Of a stretch of DNA of 64,000 nt, positions 50,558 to 59,359 are shown piece after piece. The notes beneath the pieces were generated by a model. The model saw nothing but the letters and a program-made list of their open reading frames with translations. It searched no databases and was not told the origin of the DNA. Position numbers and translations under genes: made by a program. The stretch spans positions 1 to 64,000 of the forward strand of contig JACKGZ010000003.1 in the NCBI GenBank assembly GCA_020639255.1, read 5' to 3'. Source of the stretch: Phycisphaera sp. (GTDB lineage: Bacteria > Planctomycetota > Phycisphaerae > Phycisphaerales > UBA1924). Each line of letters begins with the position of its first letter. Within the stretch, counting starts at the first letter, position 1.

Positions 50558-51159
50558 ATCAGCCGAATATGCTTCCGCTACCGATCAAGGAAAGAGCGGC
50601 TCAACGCAGGCGATTGATCCTCTGGCTGAAGGGTGTTGCCGCAGCAGCTGTCTGCGGCGTCGTCGGCTGTGTCGTTGCCGGAGCCTATCTCGGCGATCTC
50701 GAATCACCTGTTCGGGATGAGCTCGATTCGGTTCGATCAGTCATTAACAAGCTGGAAGCTTCTGAAGCGGCAGCCTGGGCTCGTATTGAGACGGTCACGC
50801 ACGAACTCGGCGTCGCCGAAGACATTGCGGGACAACCCAACTGGAGCGTACTGCTCGGTGTACTCGCAGCAGGTCTGAACGATGGCGCCTATCTCGAACA
50901 GATAGAGACTTCGCTAGTGCTCGACGGAGCCATCGACGTAGCGCCTCCCTCCAAGGCTGCGTCGGGGCCATACCGAGTCAAGGTTACGGGAATATCGCTC
51001 ATGCAGGGCGATGCTACGCGATATGCGTTATATCTCGAGAATTGCCGGCTCTTTGACTCGGTGCGACTGGTTGGGACGCAACCGAGGCCGGATGTGGACA
51101 AGAATGCGGTCGGCTTCGAGATCTCGTGCGTGATCGGGCAGATCGAGGAGAAGTCATGA
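50554..51159 (+). CDS. pilN: PilN-like inner membrane assembly protein
   Basis: 201 residues: a cytoplasmic head with the PilM-binding style motif PNMLPLPIKER (compare the classical INLLPWR), one helix (about 29-48), a short coiled coil and a ferredoxin-like periplasmic domain with PNWSVLLGVLAAGLNDGAYL and YRVKVTGISL. It forms a complex with PilO that connects the platform to the outer parts. Overlaps pilM and the following gene (ATGA both). Confidence 0.85.
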   Translation: MNQPNMLPLPIKERAAQRRRLILWLKGVAAAAVCGVVGCVVAGAYLGDLESPVRDELDSVRSVINKLEASEAAAWARIETVTHELGVAEDIAGQPNWSVLLGVLAAGLNDGAYLEQIETSLVLDGAIDVAPPSKAASGPYRVKVTGISLMQGDATRYALYLENCRLFDSVRLVGTQPRPDVDKNAVGFEISCVIGQIEEKS

Positions 51160-51722
51160 TGCGCTTCAAATCGATCGATGGCATGGGTTTCGCGATGGTG
51201 GGGGCGGTCGTCGCACTGCTCTACATCGCGGGCGTTCGCCCGCTGCAAGAAACATATGCCGACACCGTCAAGCTGAAGGCGGAACTCTGGATCGCCAGCG
51301 GCGAACTCACCGACCGCCAGTCCAGTGAAAGCAAAGCGACGAGCACTGCTCAGCAACTGTCTGATCGTTTGGATCAGCTAGCGATCGAGTTGTCCAATAT
51401 CGATCAGATGAACACGCGGCTCGCGGACCTCACTCATCTCGCCGAGGAATCGGGCATGTCGATCGAAGCGGTTCGGCCGGGTGATCAGGTGACCGAGGAT
51501 CGCTACCGCGCTGTACTGATTACGCTGATCGGGCGCACCGGCTACGAACAAGCGGGCACATTCCTCGATGCGATGCGGAAACAGTTCCCCGATACCGGGC
51601 TGCAATCGATCCAATTCAGTCGTATCGCCGGAGATCCCGCAACGGGCCGTCTTCAGATCGAAATGGTTTGGTATGCGGCTCCTGCGGTTTCGAACGGTCG
51701 TATCGGCGGCGCACCGCGCTGA
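51156..51722 (+). CDS. pilO: PilO-like inner membrane assembly protein
   Basis: 188 residues: one helix (about 7-24), a long coiled coil (about 30-85) with TAQQLSDRLDQLAIELSNID, and a ferredoxin-like C-terminal domain (LAEESGMSIEAVRPGDQ, then AVLITLIGRTGYEQAGTFLD). Topology and order after pilN identify it as PilO or the C-half of GspM. The ATG overlaps the pilN stop. Confidence 0.82.
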   Translation: MMRFKSIDGMGFAMVGAVVALLYIAGVRPLQETYADTVKLKAELWIASGELTDRQSSESKATSTAQQLSDRLDQLAIELSNIDQMNTRLADLTHLAEESGMSIEAVRPGDQVTEDRYRAVLITLIGRTGYEQAGTFLDAMRKQFPDTGLQSIQFSRIAGDPATGRLQIEMVWYAAPAVSNGRIGGAPR

Positions 51723-51770
51723 CACGTCGGATTGCCTTGACACGCAACGATTGATTTGCATGTTCTGTGC

Positions 51771-52289
51771 GTGGCGGGAAAGAACAAACCTAACATGTGG
51801 TATCTGGTCATCCTCGGCGTCGCAGGCGCCGGCTTGGCTCTCGATACATTCGTCATTCGTGCGAAGGCGTCGACTGAGATCGCCAGCGACGAAGCCGCTG
51901 AGACGGAAGCCGTTCGAACTGACGGCGGTTCTCGGACTCTGCCAACACAATCCGAGCCGCTCAGTGTGCAGTTCGACAAAGCCGGAGATCTTCTCGATTC
52001 GCCGGCGTTTCGTCGCCTGGACGGGTTCGCAAAGCCCAAAGCGGAAGTGTCATCGAGCATCGCGTCCGATAGCAAGTCGCCCATGGGTGGCTTCGGGTCG
52101 CGGCACAAGCTCACAGCTGTGCTGAGCCAGCCCAGCGGCGATCTTGCTGTCGTCGATGGGCTGCTCCTTCGGATCGGGGACTCAGTCGAAGGGCTGCGTC
52201 TCGTGACCATCGAGAAGGATGGTGCTGTGTTCGAAGGCGACGACAAGAGCATTCGGCTCCCGCTGGCCCGACCCGGACTTGACCGATAA
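51771..52289 (+). CDS. PilP/GspC-like protein
   Basis: About 172 residues: a short basic head, one helix (MWYLVILGVAGAGLALD), a flexible Ser/Thr/Glu-rich linker and a small C-terminal homology-region-type domain: HKLTAVLSQPSGDLAVVDG, LLLRIGDSVEGLRLVTIE, VFEGDDKSIRLPL. That strand pattern is the GspC/PilP domain that contacts the secretin. The start is uncertain (TTG 51756, GTG 51771 or ATG 51795); GTG keeps the positive charges before the helix. The presence of this domain implies a secretin encoded elsewhere. Confidence 0.75.
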   Translation: MAGKNKPNMWYLVILGVAGAGLALDTFVIRAKASTEIASDEAAETEAVRTDGGSRTLPTQSEPLSVQFDKAGDLLDSPAFRRLDGFAKPKAEVSSSIASDSKSPMGGFGSRHKLTAVLSQPSGDLAVVDGLLLRIGDSVEGLRLVTIEKDGAVFEGDDKSIRLPLARPGLDR

Positions 52290-52317
52290 TGGGGGAAACC
52301 CCCTGATTGGTCCCCCC
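52290..52317 (+). promoter_or_regulatory. Alternative hairpins between assembly and pilin genes (attenuator-like)
   Basis: Right after the stop, TGGGGGA can pair with the adjacent CCCCC (52299-52303, AAA loop) or with TCCCCCCA (52311-52318). The two pairings exclude each other. A U-run is lacking. It lies just ahead of the major pilin gene, where expression must rise. Confidence 0.35.
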
Positions 52318-52392
52318 AAGTCCCACACAATCAAGTCACATCAATTTCATGTCGATGTGCGGTGTGTGCTTTACACAAGGGGGAGCAATCCG

Positions 52393-52869
52393 ATGCTTGC
52401 ACAGATTCGTACCAGCCGAAGGGCTTTCAGCCTCATCGAACTCGTGATCGTCGTCGTGATCCTCGGGATCATCGGTGCCGTTGCGATTCCCCGTATGAGC
52501 CGCGGCGCCGAGGGTGCCTCGGAATCGGCTCTTGTCTCCAATCTCGCAACGCTTCGCGGCGCGATCGAGCTGTTCGCAGCCGAGCATGGCGGAACCTTCC
52601 CGGCGGCGGCCACGTTCGACGACGAACTCCTGCTCTATTCGAACGCTTCGAGCGGGACGAACGCAACCAAGACCGGCGCCTACATCTACGGCCCGTACCT
52701 CCGTGCGATTCCCGCTCTCCCCGTCGGCACCAAGCAGGGCAATACCGGCGTGGCAGCCGCCGATGCGGCTGGCGTCGGCTGGATCTATGACGAAACCACG
52801 GGCACCATCTCAGCCAACTGCGCTGACTCGGAAGTCAACGGCTCCGGCAGGCAGTGGAACGAATTCTAA
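52393..52869 (+). CDS. Major type IV pilin/type II pseudopilin-like protein
   Basis: 158 residues with a short leader and RRAFSLIELVIVVVILGIIG, including the conserved Glu5 of mature pilins; the residue before Phe1 is Ala. The mature part is globular with Gly/Ala/Thr-rich strands (GVAAADAAGVGWIYDETTG) as in GspG-like major pseudopilins. Strong ribosome binding site GGGGGAG 8 bases before the ATG suggests abundant production. Probable filament subunit. Confidence 0.9.
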   Translation: MLAQIRTSRRAFSLIELVIVVVILGIIGAVAIPRMSRGAEGASESALVSNLATLRGAIELFAAEHGGTFPAAATFDDELLLYSNASSGTNATKTGAYIYGPYLRAIPALPVGTKQGNTGVAAADAAGVGWIYDETTGTISANCADSEVNGSGRQWNEF

Positions 52870-52890
52870 GCCCCGAATAGGACGCGTCAC

Positions 52891-53499
52891 ATGACGCCCA
52901 TCAAAAGCACATTCACGCACGTCACGGCCGGTCAACACCGGCCGCGTGCGTTTACATTGATCGAACTCGTCATGGTGATCGTCATCATGGCGATCATGGC
53001 CGTGGTTGCCATACCCCGATTTGCTTCGGCTTCGAACCGCTACCGGGTCGATGCCGCGGTGCAGCAGATCCTGGCCGACGTCAACATGACCGCAGCCGTC
53101 GCCAACAGGGCGAGCACTTCGCGGACGATCAGCTTCGATCCCGATAACGACAGCTACACGCTCGTGGGCCAGGCTTCACCATCCGATCCGGCGCAGGACT
53201 GGGTCATCGATCTCAGCGTCGAGCCCTTCGGTGTCAATCTGGCCCGCGTCACATTCGGTGCCGACGACGACCTTCCGATCTCGGGCTACGGCCTGCTCCA
53301 GGAATCCGGTGAGCTGACTGTGACAGCCGGGCGCACCGCGCGCCGGCTCATCTTCACGCAGGGATCCACCTCGGCCACCATCGAAGATCTCAGTCTGACC
53401 GAGCCGACCGACGACGACACGGTCACCGTCTCGAATACCAACAGCACCCGCAAGGCGGCTGTCGGCGGCGCGGCCAGCGCTATGGCGGACACACCATGA
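52891..53499 (+). CDS. Minor pseudopilin, GspH-like
   Basis: 202 residues. Prepilin signal RPRAFTLIELVMVIVIMAIM after an unusually long leader of 19 residues, followed by RYRVDAAVQQILADVNMTAA and a beta-rich domain (FTQGSTSATIEDLSL), typical of GspH/FimT. It lies 21 bases after the major pilin; the stop overlaps the next ATG. The C-terminal tail after residue 175 is low-complexity (Thr/Asp/Ala). Confidence 0.85.
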   Translation: MTPIKSTFTHVTAGQHRPRAFTLIELVMVIVIMAIMAVVAIPRFASASNRYRVDAAVQQILADVNMTAAVANRASTSRTISFDPDNDSYTLVGQASPSDPAQDWVIDLSVEPFGVNLARVTFGADDDLPISGYGLLQESGELTVTAGRTARRLIFTQGSTSATIEDLSLTEPTDDDTVTVSNTNSTRKAAVGGAASAMADTP

Positions 53500-54005
53500 C
53501 GCGGCGTGGGTTCACACTCATCGAACTCGTCGTGAGCCTCGGCATCGTCGCCGTGCTGTCGATGGCACTCGGGTCGACGATCCTGATCAGCACGCGAGCG
53601 CTCCCGAACGCCGGCGGCGGCCCCGAGACGAAGGCCGCTTCGGGCCGGGCGCTGCAGATCCTCGGAGCCGACATCAGACTCGCCACTTCCGTGGCGATGC
53701 CAGACGTGCGCACACTCACCCTGACGGTCCGCGACCAGACGGGCGATGCTGTCGACGAGACCATCACCTACGCCTGGGCCGGCTCATCGGGCGACCCATT
53801 CACGCGCACCTACAACGCGGACGTTGTGACGCTGATCCCATCGGTGATCGATCTGAAGTTCGCGGCGTTGACACGTTCAAGCGTCACGACCGACGACGCC
53901 GTCACCGTGCCCTCGGACCGGATCCGAATCTCATTCGGCGCCGGAAGCGGGGACAACACCGACGTGACGGCCGAGTTCCGGCTCCTGAACGCGAGGGCCC
54001 CGTGA
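53496..54005 (+). CDS. Minor pseudopilin, GspJ/PilW-like
   Basis: 169 residues starting MTRRGFTLIELVVSLGIVAV, a canonical prepilin signal with Gly at -1 (unlike its neighbours). The body (ASGRALQILGADIRLATSVA, RTLTLTVRDQTG, SDRIRISFGAG) fits the GspJ/PilW type of minor pseudopilin. It overlaps both neighbours by 1-4 bases. Confidence 0.8.
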   Translation: MTRRGFTLIELVVSLGIVAVLSMALGSTILISTRALPNAGGGPETKAASGRALQILGADIRLATSVAMPDVRTLTLTVRDQTGDAVDETITYAWAGSSGDPFTRTYNADVVTLIPSVIDLKFAALTRSSVTTDDAVTVPSDRIRISFGAGSGDNTDVTAEFRLLNARAP

Positions 54006-54565
54006 TGAGTCGCACACGCACCGGATTTGCCATGATCGAGGTCGTGATGGCGACCGCCATCATCGGCGGGCTCGCGGTCGGGGCGCTCACACTCGTCGCC
54101 TCAGCCGCGCAGCAGAAAACCAACGCCGCCAACCTTGCGCGCGGTCAGATGCTCTGCCGCTCCCTCGCCGAGGAGATCTCAACGAGGCCCGTCGCTGATT
54201 GGTCGAGTGGCGGTCTCGATATCGATGTTGATCTTGCGGGTGTCAACATAAAGATCAAAGGCAGTGACGCAAAGACTGTGAGCATCACCGGCGGGACAGG
54301 GAAACGCTCGGGCTTTACCACGATCGATGACTACACGGGCTACACCGAGTCAACGATCACGGACGAAGACGGCAACACAATCTCCGGATACAGCGGCTGG
54401 AGCTGGAGAGTCGGTGTGAAAGTCGCGGACATCGCATCACCGTCATCAGACGACAACAAGGAATCCGGGCTCAGGCGTGTCACAGTCGAGTCGTACTTCC
54501 AGGGTCGATTGGTCGCCACGACCACCTTCCTCCGCAGCTCGGAGTGGGAGCGCGTGCAGCCATGA
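54005..54565 (+). CDS. Minor pseudopilin, GspI/PilV-like
   Basis: 186 residues. N-terminus MSRTRTGFAMIEVVMATAII is a diverged prepilin signal: Gly at -1, Phe1 and Glu at +5 are kept, but Ala-Met replaces Thr-Leu. A body with QMLCRSLAEEISTRPVADW matches GspI/PilV, and the rest is beta-rich. ATG 54005 shares one base with the upstream stop; GTG 54002 is an alternative. Confidence 0.75.
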   Translation: MSRTRTGFAMIEVVMATAIIGGLAVGALTLVASAAQQKTNAANLARGQMLCRSLAEEISTRPVADWSSGGLDIDVDLAGVNIKIKGSDAKTVSITGGTGKRSGFTTIDDYTGYTESTITDEDGNTISGYSGWSWRVGVKVADIASPSSDDNKESGLRRVTVESYFQGRLVATTTFLRSSEWERVQP

Positions 54566-55674
54566 TCAAGCCGATCGCTCCATCCCGCCGCGGCACGATC
54601 TACATCCTCGTGCTCATGACCGCGGTCATCGTCACACTCATCGGCATCCTCGGCTTCCGCATGGTCGAGAGCCAAGCCCGTGTCGCGCGGATCGATGCGC
54701 AGCGGGACAACGCCGCCACGCTCGCCGAGTCGGCCGTGCAATGGGGCATCCACTACGTCATGCTCGCCGATGACTGGCGCGACTCGGTCAGCTCGGGCGC
54801 GAACATCCGTACGATGACCCTCGGTGACGGCCAGATCAGCGTCCTGCTTTTCGACCCGGACGGCGACCTCGCCGACGACGACACCGACGCCGTCACCATC
54901 GTCGGCACGGGCACAATGGGCGACGCAACCCAGTCATACGCCGTCACGCTCGAGCCCGGGACCGACGGGCCGCACCCATCGCTCGATAAGTCGATCACGG
55001 TCGGCGGCCTGCTCATCGCCAACAAGAACACGCTCTGGCCCGAGAGCGGCGGCACCGCGCAGGACCAAGAGCAGCAGAACGGCACGCCGCTTGCGCCGCC
55101 CGTCGTCGACGAGGAGGATCCGGTCGATCTGCCAGACCCGGAACTCATCACACTCTGGGCGGCCAAGGGCACAGTGGTGTCGTACGCCAACCACGGCGGC
55201 GCGATCAGCGGTGAAACATTCTCGGCATCTGTCGCGCCTTACGGCCTCACGCCGAACGCGAATGGGATCTATGTCATCGATGCCGAGGATCACAACCTCA
55301 CGCTTACAAACTGCCGGATCACGGGGACCATCGTCGTTGTGAACTTGAACAACAACGAGCTTAGGATCCAGACTTCACAGCTGAAGATGGGTTCGGGCGG
55401 TGGGCCTTCGCTCATCGCCGACGGCAACACCCGGCTGGAGCTCGGTGCCCTCGCCGGAACAAGCACCGGCATTTTCTACGTCGATGGCGACGTGCGGATC
55501 GACAGCTTTCTTTCTCTGACTGGGTTGCTGATCGCAACCGGTGATATGGACGTCAACACCTCGTCTGTGATTATCTCAGATTCGGCCGCCGCAGTCGCCG
55601 GCCCACCTGAGGGCTTCAACGACGTCACACCTCTGCGGGTTGTCGAGGGAAGCTGGATCCGCGTGGTGTACTGA
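54562..55674 (+). CDS. PilX/GspK-like protein with long C-terminal beta domain
   Basis: 370 residues. The N-terminus RRGTIYILVLMTAVIVTLIG lacks Glu5, as in GspK/PilX-type tip proteins, and is followed by the helix AATLAESAVQWGIHYV. From about 140 the chain is beta-rich, with a Pro/Glu linker (PPVVDEEDPVDLPDPEL) and then stacked strands that look like a small beta-helix (NLTLTNCRITGTIVVVNLNN, TGIFYVDGDVRIDS). It may be the tip of the pseudopilus or an adhesive subunit. Last gene of the run. Confidence 0.75.
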   Translation: MIKPIAPSRRGTIYILVLMTAVIVTLIGILGFRMVESQARVARIDAQRDNAATLAESAVQWGIHYVMLADDWRDSVSSGANIRTMTLGDGQISVLLFDPDGDLADDDTDAVTIVGTGTMGDATQSYAVTLEPGTDGPHPSLDKSITVGGLLIANKNTLWPESGGTAQDQEQQNGTPLAPPVVDEEDPVDLPDPELITLWAAKGTVVSYANHGGAISGETFSASVAPYGLTPNANGIYVIDAEDHNLTLTNCRITGTIVVVNLNNNELRIQTSQLKMGSGGGPSLIADGNTRLELGALAGTSTGIFYVDGDVRIDSFLSLTGLLIATGDMDVNTSSVIISDSAAAVAGPPEGFNDVTPLRVVEGSWIRVVY

Positions 55675-55689
55675 GTCCGACCGGCAGGT

Positions 55690-57225
55690 TCAGGCAGCCA
55701 AGGGCGCCTTCCGCTGGGCCTTGGCCTGGGCGACCATCTCGTCGTAGGTGCTCAGGTCGATCTTCAAGAACGCATCCACGACGTCGGTGTCGAATTGTGC
55801 GTTCTTGCAGCGTTCGAGTTCGGCGAGCACCTTCTCGCGCGGCATGGCGTTTCGGTACGCACGGTTCGAGCTCATCGCATCGAACGTATCCGCGCAGGCC
55901 AGGATGCGGGCCATATGCGGGATGTCCTCGCCCTTGAGGCCGTGCGGATAGCCCCGGCCGTCGTACCGCTCGTGGTGGTGAAGCACACCCGGCAGCACGT
56001 CCTCGAGACCGGTCAGATCCTTGAGGATCCGGTAGCCGATCTCCGGGTGCTTCTTGATGTGCTCGAACTCCACATCGGTCAGGTGTCCGGGCTTGCAGAG
56101 CACGGACTCGGGCACACCGATCTTGCCGACATCGTGCAGCAAACCGCAGATCCGGACCCGCTCGGCGTCCTTCGCGGACATACCCAGGTTCAACGCGATC
56201 TGTTCGCCGAGGTAGGCGACACGCTCGGAGTGACCGTTGGTGTATGCGTCCTTGGCATCGATCGCAGCGGAAAGTGATTCGACGATCCCGACGAACAGCT
56301 TCTTCTGCTGATCGAACAGCCTCGCGTTGGAGAGGAAGATAGACGAGAAGCTCGCCGCGGCTTCGATGAGCTTCGTGTCATAGCTGGAGACGACACCGCC
56401 CTCGGTCTGCTTATCTCCCGCGACGATAATCGCGTCGGTGCCGTAGTCCGCCGGTAGCGAGCGGACCACCGCACCCAGCGAGTCCTTCCATTCGTTGAGT
56501 GAGGCGTTGTCCTTGATCGCGTTGAGCAGGCGGTCTCGATCGTTGTAGCCCTCGGGGCCCGCGTCGGATTCACCATCCCAGAACGTACGCGCGGGAAGGA
56601 GGCTCATGTCCTTGCCGACGTTCATCGCCACAAAGCCGAAATTCAGTGTCTCGCGGATCTTGTGGCAGACATGCACGATGAATCGCGCCGGCTGATCGAT
56701 GTCTCGCATCACTCGTCCGAGTGAGTACAACAACTCGAGCGTTTCGTACGCTTCGTCAAGGCGATCCGAAAGATCACCGACGTCGTTGGATTGCTCAAAG
56801 AGTTCGGTGAGATCGGTGACCGCCTGACGCAGCATCTCCGACAAGGCATTGAATCGCTCGGTGCCCTGGAGCGGGGCGTTTGCCAGCGAGGAGTTCGCGG
56901 GGAGCTCGCCGATGCGGCCGTGGACGAACACGGTCCCGATATGGCGCTTTCTCCGGCTGACCGACAGCGCGATGACGCCTACGCCGGGCATGGCTTCGAA
57001 GCTCGGGCTGTCCCACTCGCTCCGCCTGTCGTTCAGACGAGCGATCCATTCAGCCGACTCGAATTCGGCATCGCTCGACTCGTGATGGCTGCTGATACCA
57101 ACCTCGTTCGGGCCGACAATCACGCAGTGCAGTCCGAGTGACTTGCAGCGGCGTGAAAGCTCGCAGCCGACGTGCGTCAGGCACCGGCTGTCGATATCCG
57201 ATTCCAATGTGGTCTGGCTGCTCAA
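55690..57225 (-). CDS. HD-GYP domain cyclic-di-GMP phosphodiesterase with GAF-like sensor
   Basis: 511 residues. The N-terminal half has no membrane segment and includes a GAF-like region (about 150-310; LELLYSLGRVMRDIDQP). The HD-GYP domain (about 318-500) has GHSERVAYLG, HDVGKIGVPE (HD pair), KKHPEIGYRIL, HHHERYDGRGYPHGLKGE (HHExxDGxGYP) and ADTFDAMSSNRAYR. All metal ligands appear present. It should degrade cyclic-di-GMP. The ATG overlaps the stop of the response regulator gene upstream on the minus strand, so the two act together. Confidence 0.92.
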   Translation of the reverse strand: MSSQTTLESDIDSRCLTHVGCELSRRCKSLGLHCVIVGPNEVGISSHHESSDAEFESAEWIARLNDRRSEWDSPSFEAMPGVGVIALSVSRRKRHIGTVFVHGRIGELPANSSLANAPLQGTERFNALSEMLRQAVTDLTELFEQSNDVGDLSDRLDEAYETLELLYSLGRVMRDIDQPARFIVHVCHKIRETLNFGFVAMNVGKDMSLLPARTFWDGESDAGPEGYNDRDRLLNAIKDNASLNEWKDSLGAVVRSLPADYGTDAIIVAGDKQTEGGVVSSYDTKLIEAAASFSSIFLSNARLFDQQKKLFVGIVESLSAAIDAKDAYTNGHSERVAYLGEQIALNLGMSAKDAERVRICGLLHDVGKIGVPESVLCKPGHLTDVEFEHIKKHPEIGYRILKDLTGLEDVLPGVLHHHERYDGRGYPHGLKGEDIPHMARILACADTFDAMSSNRAYRNAMPREKVLAELERCKNAQFDTDVVDAFLKIDLSTYDEMVAQAKAQRKAPLAA

Positions 57226-57641
57226 GCTGCTTGACCCTCGACTTTGTCGATGCTTTCAGTCCCTAGGATCTCGCCCGCACAGCGGATGATGTCGCTCGCC
57301 GCGAACGGTTTCTCGAGCACGCGGACAATCCGGGTCGTCGCCGCGAGCTGCTTGTCGAGCAAAAAACCACGACCGCTCAGCATCAGGATCGGGATGTTGA
57401 AGGTCGTTGGATCGCCGGCGAGCGTGGTCGCCATCCCGAGGCCGTCCATGCGAGGCATTTGCAGATCGGAGACGATGAGATCGGGCTGAAACCCACGAGC
57501 GGTCTGATAGCCTTCCTCACCGTCACGGGCGGTCCTGACCTCGTATCCCTCACGCTCGAGTTTGCGCGAGAGCACAAGTGTGACGTGTGGCTCATCATCC
57601 ACCAAGAGCAGACGCTTGCGATCCATCGAGTCGGGCTCCAT
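57222..57641 (-). CDS. Response regulator receiver protein
   Basis: 139 residues, one receiver domain: LLLVDDEPHV (acidic pair), phospho-accepting Asp in IVSDLQMPRMDG, and the switch Lys in VLEKPFAAS. No output domain. ATG 57641 is used. Coupled by overlap to the HD-GYP gene, which it probably controls by direct interaction. No histidine kinase is adjacent on the same strand; the one at 44872-46341 lacks its own regulator. Confidence 0.9.
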   Translation of the reverse strand: MEPDSMDRKRLLLVDDEPHVTLVLSRKLEREGYEVRTARDGEEGYQTARGFQPDLIVSDLQMPRMDGLGMATTLAGDPTTFNIPILMLSGRGFLLDKQLAATTRIVRVLEKPFAASDIIRCAGEILGTESIDKVEGQAA

Positions 57642-57759
57642 ATGCGTGTTTCCTACATATGAAACATCGACCGCACAGCAACCCGGATTGGGCTGGAAAC
57701 AGCAATTCCAGACCGTTGGGCCGGATCGAAGACCGATCGTGCCGATCCCAAATAGATAA

Positions 57760-58629
57760 TCACCCGGACGCGACATTCTCGGACGTTGGATCGGCGTGCT
57801 GGTGCCCGGGTGGGGGCAACCGAAGATACCGCGCGAGCCAGGCCGATCCGAGGTAGAACGGGATCGTGTCGAGGATCGCCATCACGAATTTGAACGCGTA
57901 CCCGGTCAAGATAAAGACCATGAGCTGTGGCCAGATGCCGCGACCCGAGTCCACGGGCAGCGCATGCGCGTAAAAGTGCGTGATCAGGATGACGGCAACC
58001 GTGTCGACGAGCTGACTGACGAGCGTCGAGCCGTTATTGCGCAGCCAGAGATGCTTGCCACGTGTCAGGTTCTTCCAGAAGTGGAAGACGTGGACATCGA
58101 CGAGCTGAGCAATCAGATAGGCGATCATCGAAGCCGTCACGGCGCCGAACGCTAGTGAGCGGATCTCGTAAAAAACCGGAAGTCTCTCGGCTGCATCGCG
58201 AGTGATCTCGCCGGCGTCACTGACGGGCTCGAAACCCGGCAGCAGGCCGCCCATCCAGAGGATGAATATCACCCAGATGTTCAAGATGAGCCCGACCCAG
58301 ACGACAAGGTTGGCTCGCTTCTTGCCAAAGAACTCGCTGATGAAATCGGTGCACAAGAACGTCAGCGGGTAGGGCAGCACGCCAACCGCCACGGCAAATG
58401 TCAACTCGCCAGGTATCCCGAAGTGGAAACCAGCCGACGAATCCCAAGAGGCCAGCACGCAGAACCTCGAGATACCCAGGATATTGAGCATCGCCAGCGT
58501 GCCCAGGAAGAGCCCCGCGAGCACGAGAAAGACCCCCTCACGACGGTCGTGGAGTTGGCGTGGGGTGAGCTCGGGCAGGTCGCCGTAGCGGTGCTGCTGG
58601 CTCGGGAGCATGTCGCCGTGGTGGACCAT
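57760..58629 (-). CDS. yhhQ: VUT/YhhQ-family queuosine precursor transporter
   Basis: 289 residues with about six to seven helices. The family signature is seen: FAVAVGVLPYPLTFLCTDFI and SEFFGKKRANLVVWVGL, then SMIAYLIAQLVDVHVFHFWK, NNGSTLVSQLVDTVAVI and KFVMAILDTIPFYLG. YhhQ imports queuine or preQ precursors for tRNA modification. No preQ1 riboswitch is recognisable upstream. It is divergent from scpB with only 67 bases between the starts. Confidence 0.9.
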   Translation of the reverse strand: MVHHGDMLPSQQHRYGDLPELTPRQLHDRREGVFLVLAGLFLGTLAMLNILGISRFCVLASWDSSAGFHFGIPGELTFAVAVGVLPYPLTFLCTDFISEFFGKKRANLVVWVGLILNIWVIFILWMGGLLPGFEPVSDAGEITRDAAERLPVFYEIRSLAFGAVTASMIAYLIAQLVDVHVFHFWKNLTRGKHLWLRNNGSTLVSQLVDTVAVILITHFYAHALPVDSGRGIWPQLMVFILTGYAFKFVMAILDTIPFYLGSAWLARYLRLPPPGHQHADPTSENVASG

Positions 58630-58696
58630 GGCATGAGATTAGCCGGGCTCTGGGTTCCTGCTAGCATGGTGGACAACCCGGCAAGGAGGCCCAGCC

Positions 58697-59359
58697 GTGA
58701 GTGAAACAGTCCCGGAATCAGGTGTCTCGATCGAGCAGGCCGTGGAGGCGGTGCTGCTGACGAGCGACAAGTCCATCCGCCCCGCCCAGATCGCCGACGC
58801 CCTGACCGAAGCCCTCGGCCAGCCCGTCGATGCCGATCAGGTTCGCGAGGCGGCCAAGCTGCTCAACGAAGCGTACGAAACCACCGGGCGGGCTTTCACG
58901 ATCGAGACTGTCGCCTCGGGATTGCGGATGATGGCCAGACCCCAGCTTGCGGGTGTGCTCGCTTCATACCACGGGCAACGGGCCTCGAACCGTTTGAGCC
59001 GGGCCGCCCTCGAGACGCTCGCCATCGTCGCGTATCGCCAGCCTGTGACACGGGCCGAGATCGAAAACATCCGTGGCGTCGCCTGCGGGGAGGTGCTCAG
59101 GTCACTCATGGACCGACGCCTCGTCACTATCGCGGGACGAGCCGAGGAACTCGGACGCCCGATGCTCTACGGCACCACCCGCGACTTCCTGATGCAATTC
59201 GGGCTGGGTAGCATCAAGGATCTTCCCGAGATGACCGACCCTCAGGCGGTCAAAGCCGTTCGCGTCCGAAGCGACTCTGAAACCCTGCACGCCGAAACCG
59301 CCGATGAGCAGTCTGGGCGGGCTCGAGATGAGTCCGCTCTGGAGACCACCCAGTCATGA
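58697..59359 (+). CDS. scpB: Segregation and condensation protein B
   Basis: 220 residues (GTG start after AAGGAGG). Two winged helices: EQAVEAVLLTSDKSIRPAQI, LNEAYETTGRAFTIETVASG and LSRAALETLAIVAYRQPVTR, the family hallmark, then IENIRGVACGEVLRSLMDRR and GRPMLYGTTRDFLMQFGL. ScpB dimers bind ScpA in the SMC condensin. ScpA is not in the window. The last 40 residues are charged and variable. Overlaps the lipoprotein gene (ATGA). Confidence 0.94.
   Translation: MSETVPESGVSIEQAVEAVLLTSDKSIRPAQIADALTEALGQPVDADQVREAAKLLNEAYETTGRAFTIETVASGLRMMARPQLAGVLASYHGQRASNRLSRAALETLAIVAYRQPVTRAEIENIRGVACGEVLRSLMDRRLVTIAGRAEELGRPMLYGTTRDFLMQFGLGSIKDLPEMTDPQAVKAVRVRSDSETLHAETADEQSGRARDESALETTQS

Noticed and set aside
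58630..58696. preQ1 riboswitch upstream of the YhhQ-like gene
   Set aside because: The gap is only 67 bases and lacks the A-rich tail and C-rich loop of known preQ1 classes.
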